Shown: in pieces, positions 25,837 through 32,255 of the stretch
Layout of the letters: every line of letters starts with the position of its first letter
Numbering within the stretch: position 1 is the first letter of the stretch
From: Bordetella parapertussis
Lineage (GTDB): Bacteria > Pseudomonadota > Gammaproteobacteria > Burkholderiales > Burkholderiaceae_C
NCBI GenBank assembly: GCA_945878355.1
Contig: CAMCTC010000051.1
Span: 1-32,255, forward strand
Length of the DNA: 32,255 nt
Direction: 5' to 3'
Program-made: the position numbers and the translations under genes
The notes under the pieces: model-generated
What the model saw: only the letters and a program-made list of their open reading frames with translations
What the model was told of the DNA's origin: nothing
Database searches by the model: none

Positions 25837-26426
25837 CCCGTCACCTCGACCTCGGCTGCGGCGCCAAGCCGCGCAACCCCTACCGTCGCGACGAGTTGTT
25901 CGGTGTCGACATCGCGCCTGGCGTCGACCGCGATGGACTGCAATTTCGAACGGCCAATGTCGCGCTAGACCCAATCCCCTTCCCTGCCGACCACTTCGAT
26001 TCGGTGTCGGCTTATGACTTTTTCGAGCATGTGCCAAGGGTCTTGTCCAGCCGCGACGGCCAAGCGCTGCGATTTCCGTTCGTCGAGTTGATGGACGAGG
26101 TCTGGCGCGTGCTCAAGCCCGGCGGCCTGCTCTATGCGTCGACGCCCTGCGTGCCGCACCCTGCGGCTTTCCAGGACCCGACCCACGTCAATTTCATCAC
26201 CCGCAAAACCCATCTGTACTTCGCGCAGCCCGAGCTGATGGCTAGGATGTATGGCTTCAAAGGCGACTTCGCGGTGGTCCGGGTGCTGCCGGTGAGGCCA
26301 GAACAAGACTACGAGCCCATGACGCTGAGCCTGGTCCAGCGGCTGCGCCGCTGGCACCGCGAACGGCGCGGCGCTTGCTCGCACCTGGTCTGGGAATTCA
26401 AGGCCAACAAGCCGGCAGCCATCTGA
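25833..26426 (+). CDS. Class I SAM-dependent methyltransferase of the glycan locus
   Basis: The 197-residue protein begins at once with the SAM motif MTRHLDLGCGAKPRNPY and ELFGVDIAPG. It continues with FDSVSAYDFFEHVPRVL and a methyltransferase-11-like EVWRVLKPGGLLYASTPCV. PTHVNFITRKTHLYFAQPE follows, a pattern common in methyltransferases of polysaccharide clusters. The ATG overlaps the preceding stop (ATGA). The stop codon TGA is the first three bases of the second 78-bp repeat, so the repeat lies exactly at the gene end. The acceptor is probably a sugar of the glycan, but is not known. Confidence 0.85.
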   Translation: MTRHLDLGCGAKPRNPYRRDELFGVDIAPGVDRDGLQFRTANVALDPIPFPADHFDSVSAYDFFEHVPRVLSSRDGQALRFPFVELMDEVWRVLKPGGLLYASTPCVPHPAAFQDPTHVNFITRKTHLYFAQPELMARMYGFKGDFAVVRVLPVRPEQDYEPMTLSLVQRLRRWHRERRGACSHLVWEFKANKPAAI

Positions 26427-26501
26427 GCGCCCCAAGGCCGGCCGAAGCCGGCCGCCCCCCGTGGGGATCAAGCAAAGTGGCAAAGCCACATTTGCTTGAG
26501 A
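26424..26501. repeat. 78-bp dispersed intergenic repeat, copy 2
   Basis: This copy differs from that at 8155-8232 at three of 78 positions. The distal hairpin is perfect here (AAGCAAA-GTGGC-AAA-GCCAC-A-TTTGCTT); copy 1 has one mismatch in it. It begins at the stop codon of the methyltransferase gene and ends 114 bases before the comEA-like gene, on the same strand as both. Confidence 0.8.
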
Positions 26502-26615
26502 AACGGTGTTGTCAACCGTGGTCTGGCGCCTGGCGTTGTGCACTGACCCGGCAAGATCGATTGTCGGGCGTATCGAATCAGGGTTTCGGCCCCGGACCAT
26601 CCACTGGAGATCTGC

Positions 26616-27095
26616 ATGTTCAAACGCCTGCTCGCCGCACTTTTCGCCCTGATCGCCGCCACGGCATTCGCGGCGGTCGACATCAACAAAGCCACCCAGG
26701 CCGAGCTTGAGACGGTCAAGGGCATCGGCCCAGCGATCGCCGGCAAGATGCTCGACGAGCGCAAGAAGAGCCCGTTCAAGGACTGGGCCGACATGGTCAC
26801 GCGGGTCAAAGGTGTCGGCGAAGGCAATGCCGCGAAGTTCTCGACCGAAGGCCTGACGGTCAACGGTCAGGCCTTCAACAAGTCAGCCGCGGCGCCCGCC
26901 GCAGCCAAGACTGCAGACAAGCCTGCTGCGACGGCTGACAAGCCAGCAGCTACGGCTGACAAGCCAGCCAAGGCCGAGGACAAGGCTGCACCGACCAAGG
27001 CCGAAGAAAAAGCCGACAAGAAAGCTGCCAAGAAGGCCGAGAAAGCTGCCAAAGCCGAGGCAGCAGCCTCTGCAGCGCCGACCGCCAAGAAGTGA
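26616..27095 (+). CDS. ComEA-like helix-hairpin-helix DNA-binding protein with a lysine/alanine-rich tail
   Basis: The 159-residue protein has a signal peptide (MFKRLLAALFALIAATAFA), then a ComEA-type tandem helix-hairpin-helix: VDINKATQAELETVKGIGPA and MVTRVKGVGEGNAAKF. ComEA proteins bind DNA at the cell surface during natural transformation. After residue about 90 comes a repetitive tail: three ADKPAAT-type heptads (26913-26975), then alternating K/A-rich sequence like histone H1. A ribosome binding site, CTGGAGA, lies 7-13 bases before the ATG. The tail may add non-specific DNA affinity. The short form without it is the usual length in other bacteria. Confidence 0.87.
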   Translation: MFKRLLAALFALIAATAFAAVDINKATQAELETVKGIGPAIAGKMLDERKKSPFKDWADMVTRVKGVGEGNAAKFSTEGLTVNGQAFNKSAAAPAAAKTADKPAATADKPAATADKPAKAEDKAAPTKAEEKADKKAAKKAEKAAKAEAAASAAPTAKK

Positions 27096-27111
27096 TCCTG
27101 CGCTGAAGCCC

Positions 27112-27141
27112 GAACGCCCCGCTGGTCGGGGCGTTCTTTTT
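27112..27141 (+). terminator. Intrinsic terminator after the comEA-like gene
   Basis: GAACGCCCCG-CTGGT-CGGGGCGTTC forms a perfect 10-bp stem with a 5-base loop, followed by TTTTT. It lies 17 bases past the stop. The convergent phospholipase gene ends at 27148, and on its strand no T run follows the hairpin, so the element acts mainly on the plus strand. Confidence 0.93.
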
Positions 27142-27147
27142 GACGGG

Positions 27148-28383
27148 TCAACGCGCCGCGGACAGCGCTTGGCGCTGCTCCGGCAGCTCAGCCGCGCGCC
27201 AGCCGAAGAAGGCCAGCACCTCGTCGCGCCGCGCCAGCGTGTCGGCCACACCCAGCGCCATCAGCGCTCGGGTGTAAGGCGCCTCGAACAACAGGTAGCT
27301 TGCCAGCGCAGCACCATGCGCGCCCTGGCTGGCAAGCCGGCTGCTCACACCCACCGCACGCAACATCGTTCTCACCGGCAGCGGCAGACAGTCGATGTGC
27401 TGGGCCGCGATGTCATCCAGGCGTTGGCTCGGGGCAATCACCAGCGCATGAACCGGCCGCAGCGGCGTGGCCAGTCGCTGCGCCTCTGGCAACAGCGCCA
27501 GCGTTCGGTTGATGCGGTCCAGGCGCTCGACATCGACCGCCAGCGCGTCGAGAAAGATGCCCGACATCGCATGGCCTGCGATCTGCGCGATGCTGGGATA
27601 ACCCGGGTTCGGCGCCAAACGGCCCGGCGGCTCGTGCATGCGCCCGGCGCCTATCACCAGCAGGCGCTGTGCGCCGAGGTGGATTGCTGGCGAGATCGGT
27701 GCGGTCTGGCGCATCGAACCATCGCCAAACCACTCAAGCTGACCACCGCGGTCGAGTTCGGTGGCCGGAAAAACAAAAGGAATCGCCGACGACGCCAGCA
27801 GGTGCTGCTGGGTCAAGGGCGCCGCCAGCGCCACCCGCTGCGAGCGGGTCCAGGGCGCGATCGCAGCCGCAGCCTGGTAGAAGGTGACATGCTCGCCGCT
27901 GCCATAGCCCGAAGCCGTGATCGCCAAGGCCTGCAGGTGGCGCGAGGCCAGCAGCTTGGGCAGGCGGTGCAGCGGCACCGTGGCCTCTAGCAGTTCACTC
28001 AGCGGGCTGTTGTCGAGCAGTGAGCGCGGCCTGGCTTGCCGGAAACGGTGCAGCGCCCAGCCTATCGACAGCATCGTCAGCCATTGCGCGCCGCTGCGGA
28101 TCACGCCCAGCGAATCGGCTCGGTAGACCTGCTCGGCGCGGAAGTCCTGCCACACCGCGACCAGGCGAGCGACCGAGTCGTCGAAGTCATCGCTGCGGCA
28201 AGCCAGCGCCGCAGAATTGATCGCGCCGGCCGAGGTGCCACAGATCACCGCAAAAGGGTTGCGCCGCAGGTCGGCGCCGGCTTCGCGGCGCAGTCTGGCA
28301 ATCGCATCGAGCACACCCACCTGGTAAGCAGCACGGGCGCCGCCGCCCGTGAGCACCAAACCCGTCAGCGGCGTCTCGTACAT
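27148..28383 (-). CDS. Patatin-like phospholipase
   Basis: The 411-residue protein has the patatin hydrolase signature: oxyanion-hole LVLTGGGARAAYQVGVL, the nucleophile GTSAG (in VICGTSAGAINSA), and the catalytic aspartate in WFGDGSMRQTAP. It therefore probably hydrolyses acyl esters of lipids by a Ser-Asp dyad. No signal peptide is evident, so it is predicted cytoplasmic or membrane-associated. The C-terminal 150 residues (RLDRINRTLALL, then EAPYTRALMALGVADT) resemble bacterial patatin-like proteins of about 380-420 residues. It stops 6 bases past the comEA terminator and starts 32 bases downstream of the dnaE stop, on the same strand. Confidence 0.9.
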   Translation of the reverse strand: MYETPLTGLVLTGGGARAAYQVGVLDAIARLRREAGADLRRNPFAVICGTSAGAINSAALACRSDDFDDSVARLVAVWQDFRAEQVYRADSLGVIRSGAQWLTMLSIGWALHRFRQARPRSLLDNSPLSELLEATVPLHRLPKLLASRHLQALAITASGYGSGEHVTFYQAAAAIAPWTRSQRVALAAPLTQQHLLASSAIPFVFPATELDRGGQLEWFGDGSMRQTAPISPAIHLGAQRLLVIGAGRMHEPPGRLAPNPGYPSIAQIAGHAMSGIFLDALAVDVERLDRINRTLALLPEAQRLATPLRPVHALVIAPSQRLDDIAAQHIDCLPLPVRTMLRAVGVSSRLASQGAHGAALASYLLFEAPYTRALMALGVADTLARRDEVLAFFGWRAAELPEQRQALSAAR

Positions 28384-28415
28384 GCCAGCACTTTAGCGCG
28401 TCGCACGCTGACCCA

Positions 28416-31400
28416 TCATTCGTAAGCGATCGCCGCACGCCCGCCTTGGGCCAGCGCTTTGCAGCGCGCCAGCGCCTCGTCGCTGGGCCAGAAGCGACCG
28501 GCATCGCCCAGGTCGATCTCGGCGCTGGCACCGGGCCTGTCGATCAACAGCCGAAGGCCCAGACCCAGCGTCAGCTCGCCCTGGTCGCTTGACTCGCGCC
28601 GGGCCGGCCAGGTCTTGACCAGTTCGGCCAGCGTGCTGCCGTTGCCTGCCAGCGACAGGCCAAGATAACGCCCAAAACGAGCGCGCGCGCCCGCCAAGTC
28701 CCAGACTGCGTTGACATTGAGCCGCAATCCGCCAGCGAAGCGATCGGTCTGCACCTTGCCCTGCACGATCAACAACTCATCCTCGACCAGCAGCGACTTG
28801 TTGGCTTCGATCAGCTCGTCGTTGACCACTGCCTCGATCGTCTCGCTGCGGTCGTCGAGCTTGAAGATCGCCACCCGGCCGCGCTGGCCGTTGACGAAGC
28901 GAAGATCGCTGACGATGCCCGCCAGCAGTTGCGGATCACGGCTGTCGACCAGGTCGGCAATCTGGCGCTTGCAAAAGCGCCGCACCTCGTCCTCGTGTTC
29001 TTCGAACAAATGGCCTGACAGGTAGAAGCCGACAGCGGTCTTCTCGAGCAGCAAGCGCTCCTTGACCCCCCAGGGCTCAGCCACCAGCAGCGGCGGCTCC
29101 TGCGCCGACGAGCCGTGATCAGCGTCATCGAACAAACCGCCTTGCGACGCGTTGACAACCTGGTGGTCGGCGAAGTCGAAGCCCAGCCCAACGCTGGCCA
29201 ACAGACGCGACCGCCCGGCAGTGGGGTCGGCCGCAGGGTTCAAGCCTGCGCCGGGCAGCGCGTCAAAAGCCCCGGCCTTGATCAGCGCCTCAACCGCCCG
29301 CTTGTTGACACGCTTGCGGTCGACTCTGGCGCAGAAGTCGAAGAAGCTGCGGAACGGCCCGCCCAGATCGCGGGCTTCGACGATCGCCTCGACCGCGCTC
29401 TGGCCGCTGCCCTTGACGGCACCCAGACCGTAGCGAACGACCTTGGCGCTGACGGGCTCGAAACGGTGCGTGCCGCGGTTGACATCCGGCGGCTCGAAGC
29501 TGATGCCGAACAGTTTGGCGTCGTTCAACAAGACCTTGAGCTTGTCGGTGTCACCCATCTCGACCGTCATGTTCGCGGCGTAGAACTCGGCCGTGAAGTG
29601 CACCTTCAACCACGCGGTGTGGTAGGCCAGCAGCGAGTAGGCCGCAGCATGGCTCTTGTTGAAACCGTAGCCGGCGAACTTCTCCATCAGGTCGAAGACC
29701 TTGTCGGCGGTCTCGGTCGAGATGTCTTTCTTGGCCGCGCCGTCTCGGAAGATCGTCCGGTGCTCGGCCATCTCCTCGGCCTTTTTCTTGCCCATCGCGC
29801 GGCGCAGCAGGTCGGCGCCGCCCAAGGAATAGCCGCCCAGCACCTGCGCGGCCTGCATCACCTGCTCCTGGTAAACAAAGATGCCGTAGGTCTCGGCCAG
29901 CACGATGTCGAGCAAAGGGTGCGGGTATTCGATCGTTTCACGGCCGTTCTTGCGGGCGCAAAAACTCGGGATGTTCTCCATCGGGCCGGGCCGGAACATC
30001 GCGTTGAGCGCGATCAGGTCCTCCAGCCTGGACGGCTTGGCCTCTTTCAGCATCGCCTGCATGCCACGCGATTCAAACTGGAACACGCTCTCGGTCAGAC
30101 CGTCCGAGAACAAGCGGTAAACCTTGGGGTCGTCGAGCGCAATCGTCTCGAAGCTGAACTGCTCGCGCCCGGGGTGTCGCGCGACGATGAAGTCCTTGGC
30201 CAGCTCCAGGATGGTCAGCGTGGCCAGGCCCAGGAAGTCGAACTTGACCAGGCCGATCGCCTCGACATCGTCCTTGTCGTACTGGCTGACCGCCGAATCG
30301 CTGCCCGGTTGCTGGTAGAGCGGACAAAAGTCGGTGATCTTGCCCGGCGCGATCAGCACACCGCCGGCATGCATGCCGATGTTGCGAACGATGCCTTCGA
30401 CCCGCATCGCCAGGCTCAGCAACTCGGCCACTTCTTCCTCGGCGGCTTCGCGCTGCTCGAGCTCGGGCGCCTCTTTGCGGGCGTAGATCACGCCGGGGTC
30501 TGGCAGGTCCGGCAGAACAGGCACCCTGGCCAGCGTCACCGACTTGCCCGGCGGCGCCGGGATCAGCTTGGCGATCGAGTCGACATGGCCATAGCCCATG
30601 CCGAGCACGCGGCCAACGTCGCGCAGCGCGGCCTTGGCGGCCATGGTGCCAAAGGTGACGATCTGGCCGACCGCCTCGCGACCGTACTTGTCCTTGACGT
30701 AATCGATCACCCGATCGCGGTTGGCCTGGCAGAAGTCGATGTCGAAGTCGGGCATCGAGACCCGCTCGGGGTTCAGGAAGCGCTCGAACAGCAGGTTGTA
30801 GCGCAGCGGGTCGAGGTCGGTGATCTTCATCGAATAAGCGACCAGCGAGCCAGCGCCCGACCCCCGCCCCGGGCCGACCGGGCAGCCGTGGGTCTTGGCC
30901 CAGATGATGAAGTCGGCCACGATCAGGAAGTAGCCCGGGAAACCCATCTTCAGGATGGTGTTGATCTCGAAATCAAGCCGATCGACATAACGCGGCCGCT
31001 CGGCGTCTCGCTTGGCAAGGTCAGGAAACAGCGTGACCAGCCGCTCTTCCAGCCCATCGAAGCTGACCTGCCGGAAATAGTCGCCCATAGGCATCGGCGT
31101 GCCCTGGTCCGGACCCTCGGTCAGCAAGGGTGTCGGAAAATCGGGCAGGTAGTTCTTGCCCATCGCCAGCGTCAGGTTGCAGCGCCGCGCGATCTGCAGC
31201 GTGTTGGCCAGCGCGGACGGCAGGTCGGCAAACAACTCACCCATCTGGGCCTGGGTCTTGAAATACTGCTCGCGCGAGAAGCGCTTGACTCTCTTGGGGT
31301 TGGCCAAGGCCTCGCCCTCGGCAACACAGACCCTGGCCTCGTGGGCATCGAAGTCATCGGTGCTGGCGAACTCGATCGGGTGCGTGGCCACCACCGGCAG

Positions 31401-31988
31401 GCCGAGTTCAGCCGCCAGCGGCACCGCGGCGCGCACATGGGCCTCGTGCGTGGGCAGCCCGGCGCGCTGCAACTCGATGTAGAAACGGCCCGGAAACAAG
31501 GCCGACAGCCGCTTCGCTGCGCTGCGAGCCCGCTCGGCATCACCGGCCAGCAAGGCCAGACCGACAGCGCCGAAATCGGCACCCGACAGCGCGATCAGTC
31601 CGCCGCCCAGCTCCTCCAGCCAGTCCCATTTGATCCAGGCCTGGGCGCGCTGGGCGTTCTTGACCCAGCCGCGGGCCAACAGTTCGCACAGGTTGAGGTA
31701 GCCCTGGCGGTTCTGCACCAGCAGCAGCAGCCGGCTGGCCTGCTTGTCGCTGGATGCGCCTGAGGCCGCGGCCTCGGGCTCGAGAAAAATGTCGACGCCG
31801 ATGATCGGCTTGACGCCCTTGCCTCGGCAGGCCTTGTAGAACTTGATCGCCCCGAACAAGTTGGACAGGTCGGTGATCGCCAGCGCAGGCTGACCATCGG
31901 CCCGGGCCGCCAATGCCGCGTCGTCGATCCTCAAAGTGCCGTCGACGACGGAGTACTCGGTATGGGTGCGCAAGTGGACGAAATGCAT
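28416..31988 (-). CDS. dnaE: DNA polymerase III alpha subunit
   Basis: DnaE is the replicative polymerase. The 1190-residue protein begins MHFVHLRTHTEYSVVDG, the PHP domain. The catalytic palm aspartates are in SMPDFDIDFCQANRD (about 411-425). The finger and thumb region has AKTHGCPVGPGRGSGAGSLV, then MHAGGVLIAPG, FDFLGLATLTILE and FRPGPMENIPSFCARKNG. HhH and OB domains follow (ALIKAGAFDAL; VAIFKLDDRSETIEAVV). The C-terminal tau-binding region is shorter than in E. coli, as in many betaproteobacteria. ATG at 31988 is preferred to the GTG one codon earlier. No Shine-Dalgarno sequence is visible; see the possible leaderless promoter. Confidence 0.97.
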   Translation of the reverse strand: MHFVHLRTHTEYSVVDGTLRIDDAALAARADGQPALAITDLSNLFGAIKFYKACRGKGVKPIIGVDIFLEPEAAASGASSDKQASRLLLLVQNRQGYLNLCELLARGWVKNAQRAQAWIKWDWLEELGGGLIALSGADFGAVGLALLAGDAERARSAAKRLSALFPGRFYIELQRAGLPTHEAHVRAAVPLAAELGLPVVATHPIEFASTDDFDAHEARVCVAEGEALANPKRVKRFSREQYFKTQAQMGELFADLPSALANTLQIARRCNLTLAMGKNYLPDFPTPLLTEGPDQGTPMPMGDYFRQVSFDGLEERLVTLFPDLAKRDAERPRYVDRLDFEINTILKMGFPGYFLIVADFIIWAKTHGCPVGPGRGSGAGSLVAYSMKITDLDPLRYNLLFERFLNPERVSMPDFDIDFCQANRDRVIDYVKDKYGREAVGQIVTFGTMAAKAALRDVGRVLGMGYGHVDSIAKLIPAPPGKSVTLARVPVLPDLPDPGVIYARKEAPELEQREAAEEEVAELLSLAMRVEGIVRNIGMHAGGVLIAPGKITDFCPLYQQPGSDSAVSQYDKDDVEAIGLVKFDFLGLATLTILELAKDFIVARHPGREQFSFETIALDDPKVYRLFSDGLTESVFQFESRGMQAMLKEAKPSRLEDLIALNAMFRPGPMENIPSFCARKNGRETIEYPHPLLDIVLAETYGIFVYQEQVMQAAQVLGGYSLGGADLLRRAMGKKKAEEMAEHRTIFRDGAAKKDISTETADKVFDLMEKFAGYGFNKSHAAAYSLLAYHTAWLKVHFTAEFYAANMTVEMGDTDKLKVLLNDAKLFGISFEPPDVNRGTHRFEPVSAKVVRYGLGAVKGSGQSAVEAIVEARDLGGPFRSFFDFCARVDRKRVNKRAVEALIKAGAFDALPGAGLNPAADPTAGRSRLLASVGLGFDFADHQVVNASQGGLFDDADHGSSAQEPPLLVAEPWGVKERLLLEKTAVGFYLSGHLFEEHEDEVRRFCKRQIADLVDSRDPQLLAGIVSDLRFVNGQRGRVAIFKLDDRSETIEAVVNDELIEANKSLLVEDELLIVQGKVQTDRFAGGLRLNVNAVWDLAGARARFGRYLGLSLAGNGSTLAELVKTWPARRESSDQGELTLGLGLRLLIDRPGASAEIDLGDAGRFWPSDEALARCKALAQGGRAAIAYE

Positions 31989-31995
31989 CACGATG

Positions 31996-32001
31996 ATTGT
32001 A
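31996..32001 (-). promoter_or_regulatory. Possible -10 element of a leaderless dnaE promoter
   Basis: On the minus strand TACAAT (one change from TATAAT) lies 7 bases before the dnaE ATG at 31988. If it is a -10, transcription would start at or next to the start codon, which would explain the lack of a ribosome binding site. The -35 region (CTTGGG at 16-bp spacing) is poor. Confidence 0.3.
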
Positions 32002-32040
32002 GGCAGCAGGTGCGGCGCCCAAGCCTACAGCGGCTGAGGT

Positions 32041-32088
32041 CTGTACCGGCGTCTGTACCGGCGTCGGTACTGGCGTCTGTACCGGCGC
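32041..32088. repeat. 12-bp tandem repeat upstream of dnaE
   Basis: Four units: CTGTACCGGCGT twice, then CGGTACTGGCGT and CTGTACCGGCGC, 53-100 bases before the dnaE start. Each unit contains GTAC at the same position. Confidence 0.85.
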
Positions 32089-32105
32089 CGACCCGAGGGT
32101 TCGGA

Positions 32106-32255
32106 CTAGTATTTTCCAATCCAGGTATGAGCCTGAAGCGGGCGTGAAGTGATGCTGTGCGGTGGTTGAGTTGATCTGGCCAAAAACTGCAGTCTATCGG
32201 TCCGCTGGTTTGCCGAGATTTTCTTGATCAGGCCCCCGGCAGGGCCGCCGGAGGC
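32106..32255 (-). other. Right-edge stretch without a supportable gene
   Basis: One minus-strand frame stays open from the edge for 49 codons, ending GKY and a TAG at 32106. Its translation (LIKKISANQRTDRLQFLARS within it) matches nothing I recognise, and the base composition is lower in G+C than the genes. Other strands and frames hold no start with a ribosome binding site. It may be the tail of a gene beyond the window or simply intergenic. Confidence 0.2.

Noticed and set aside
29115..31763. An 882-codon open frame on the plus strand, antisense to dnaE
   Set aside because: It is the third-position shadow of a GC-rich gene: low-complexity translation and no recognisable domains, while the minus strand is unmistakably dnaE.
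1..32255. CRISPR arrays, rRNA genes or complete insertion sequences
   Set aside because: No regularly spaced repeat array, no rRNA sequence and no transposase were seen; the repeats found are tandem or dispersed singles.

Overview
The window comes from the chromosome of a GC-rich betaproteobacterium, most likely Burkholderiales. The evidence is the dense GC-rich coding, an EarP/EF-P pair with an arginine at EF-P position 32, a fused MnmC with Burkholderiales-type sequence, and Burkholderiales-like versions of PpiD, WaaC, DUF4254 and DUF3445 proteins. The genus cannot be fixed from the sequence alone.

Bases 1-3471 are a decaying mobile element (prophage or integrative element) next to tRNA-His. 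From the left edge it holds a HicA/HicB toxin-antitoxin pair (HicA cut by the window), a 37-residue membrane peptide, and a large 'polyvalent' phage-type protein on the minus strand. That protein carries a phosphoribosyltransferase-like domain and a HExxH zincin-like domain; it is broken by three apparent +1 indels in G/C runs and has lost its N-terminus. A tyrosine integrase that has lost its N-terminal half follows, and its stop codon lies 6 bases from the CCA end of tRNA-His.

Bases 3478-12174 are mostly minus-strand housekeeping genes: tRNA-His, ppiD, tRNA-Val with a clear terminator, a DMT-family exporter, pgsA, a SIMPL-domain periplasmic protein, an AMP-dependent acyl-CoA ligase, and uvrC with an unusual repeat-coded N-terminus. 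Divergent from uvrC are earP and efp, the EF-P arginine-rhamnosylation module, closed by a strong terminator.

Bases 14029-19536 hold a DUF3445 (heme-dependent oxidative N-demethylase family) gene that overlaps mnmC, whose methyltransferase half has lost its usual motifs, then a nitroreductase, rpiA and pyrD. A VapBC-type toxin-antitoxin pair with a palindromic operator lies at 19610-20271.

Bases 20335-26426 are a surface-glycan locus. On the minus strand are waaC (heptosyltransferase I) and a DUF4254 gene. On the plus strand a tight overlapping series encodes a methyltransferase interrupted by an 8-bp tandem repeat, a GT2 glycosyltransferase, a double-domain GT2 glycosyltransferase and a second methyltransferase. 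The rest holds a ComEA-like helix-hairpin-helix protein with a histone-H1-like tail, a patatin-like phospholipase, and dnaE with tandem repeats upstream.

Two themes cross the window. A 78-bp hairpin-rich intergenic repeat occurs twice, 18 kb apart, with only three differences. Short tandem arrays (units of 8, 9, 12, 15 and 21 bp) recur in gene starts, leaders and coding sequence; the 8-bp array places an in-frame stop in a glycan-locus methyltransferase and is the most interesting single observation.
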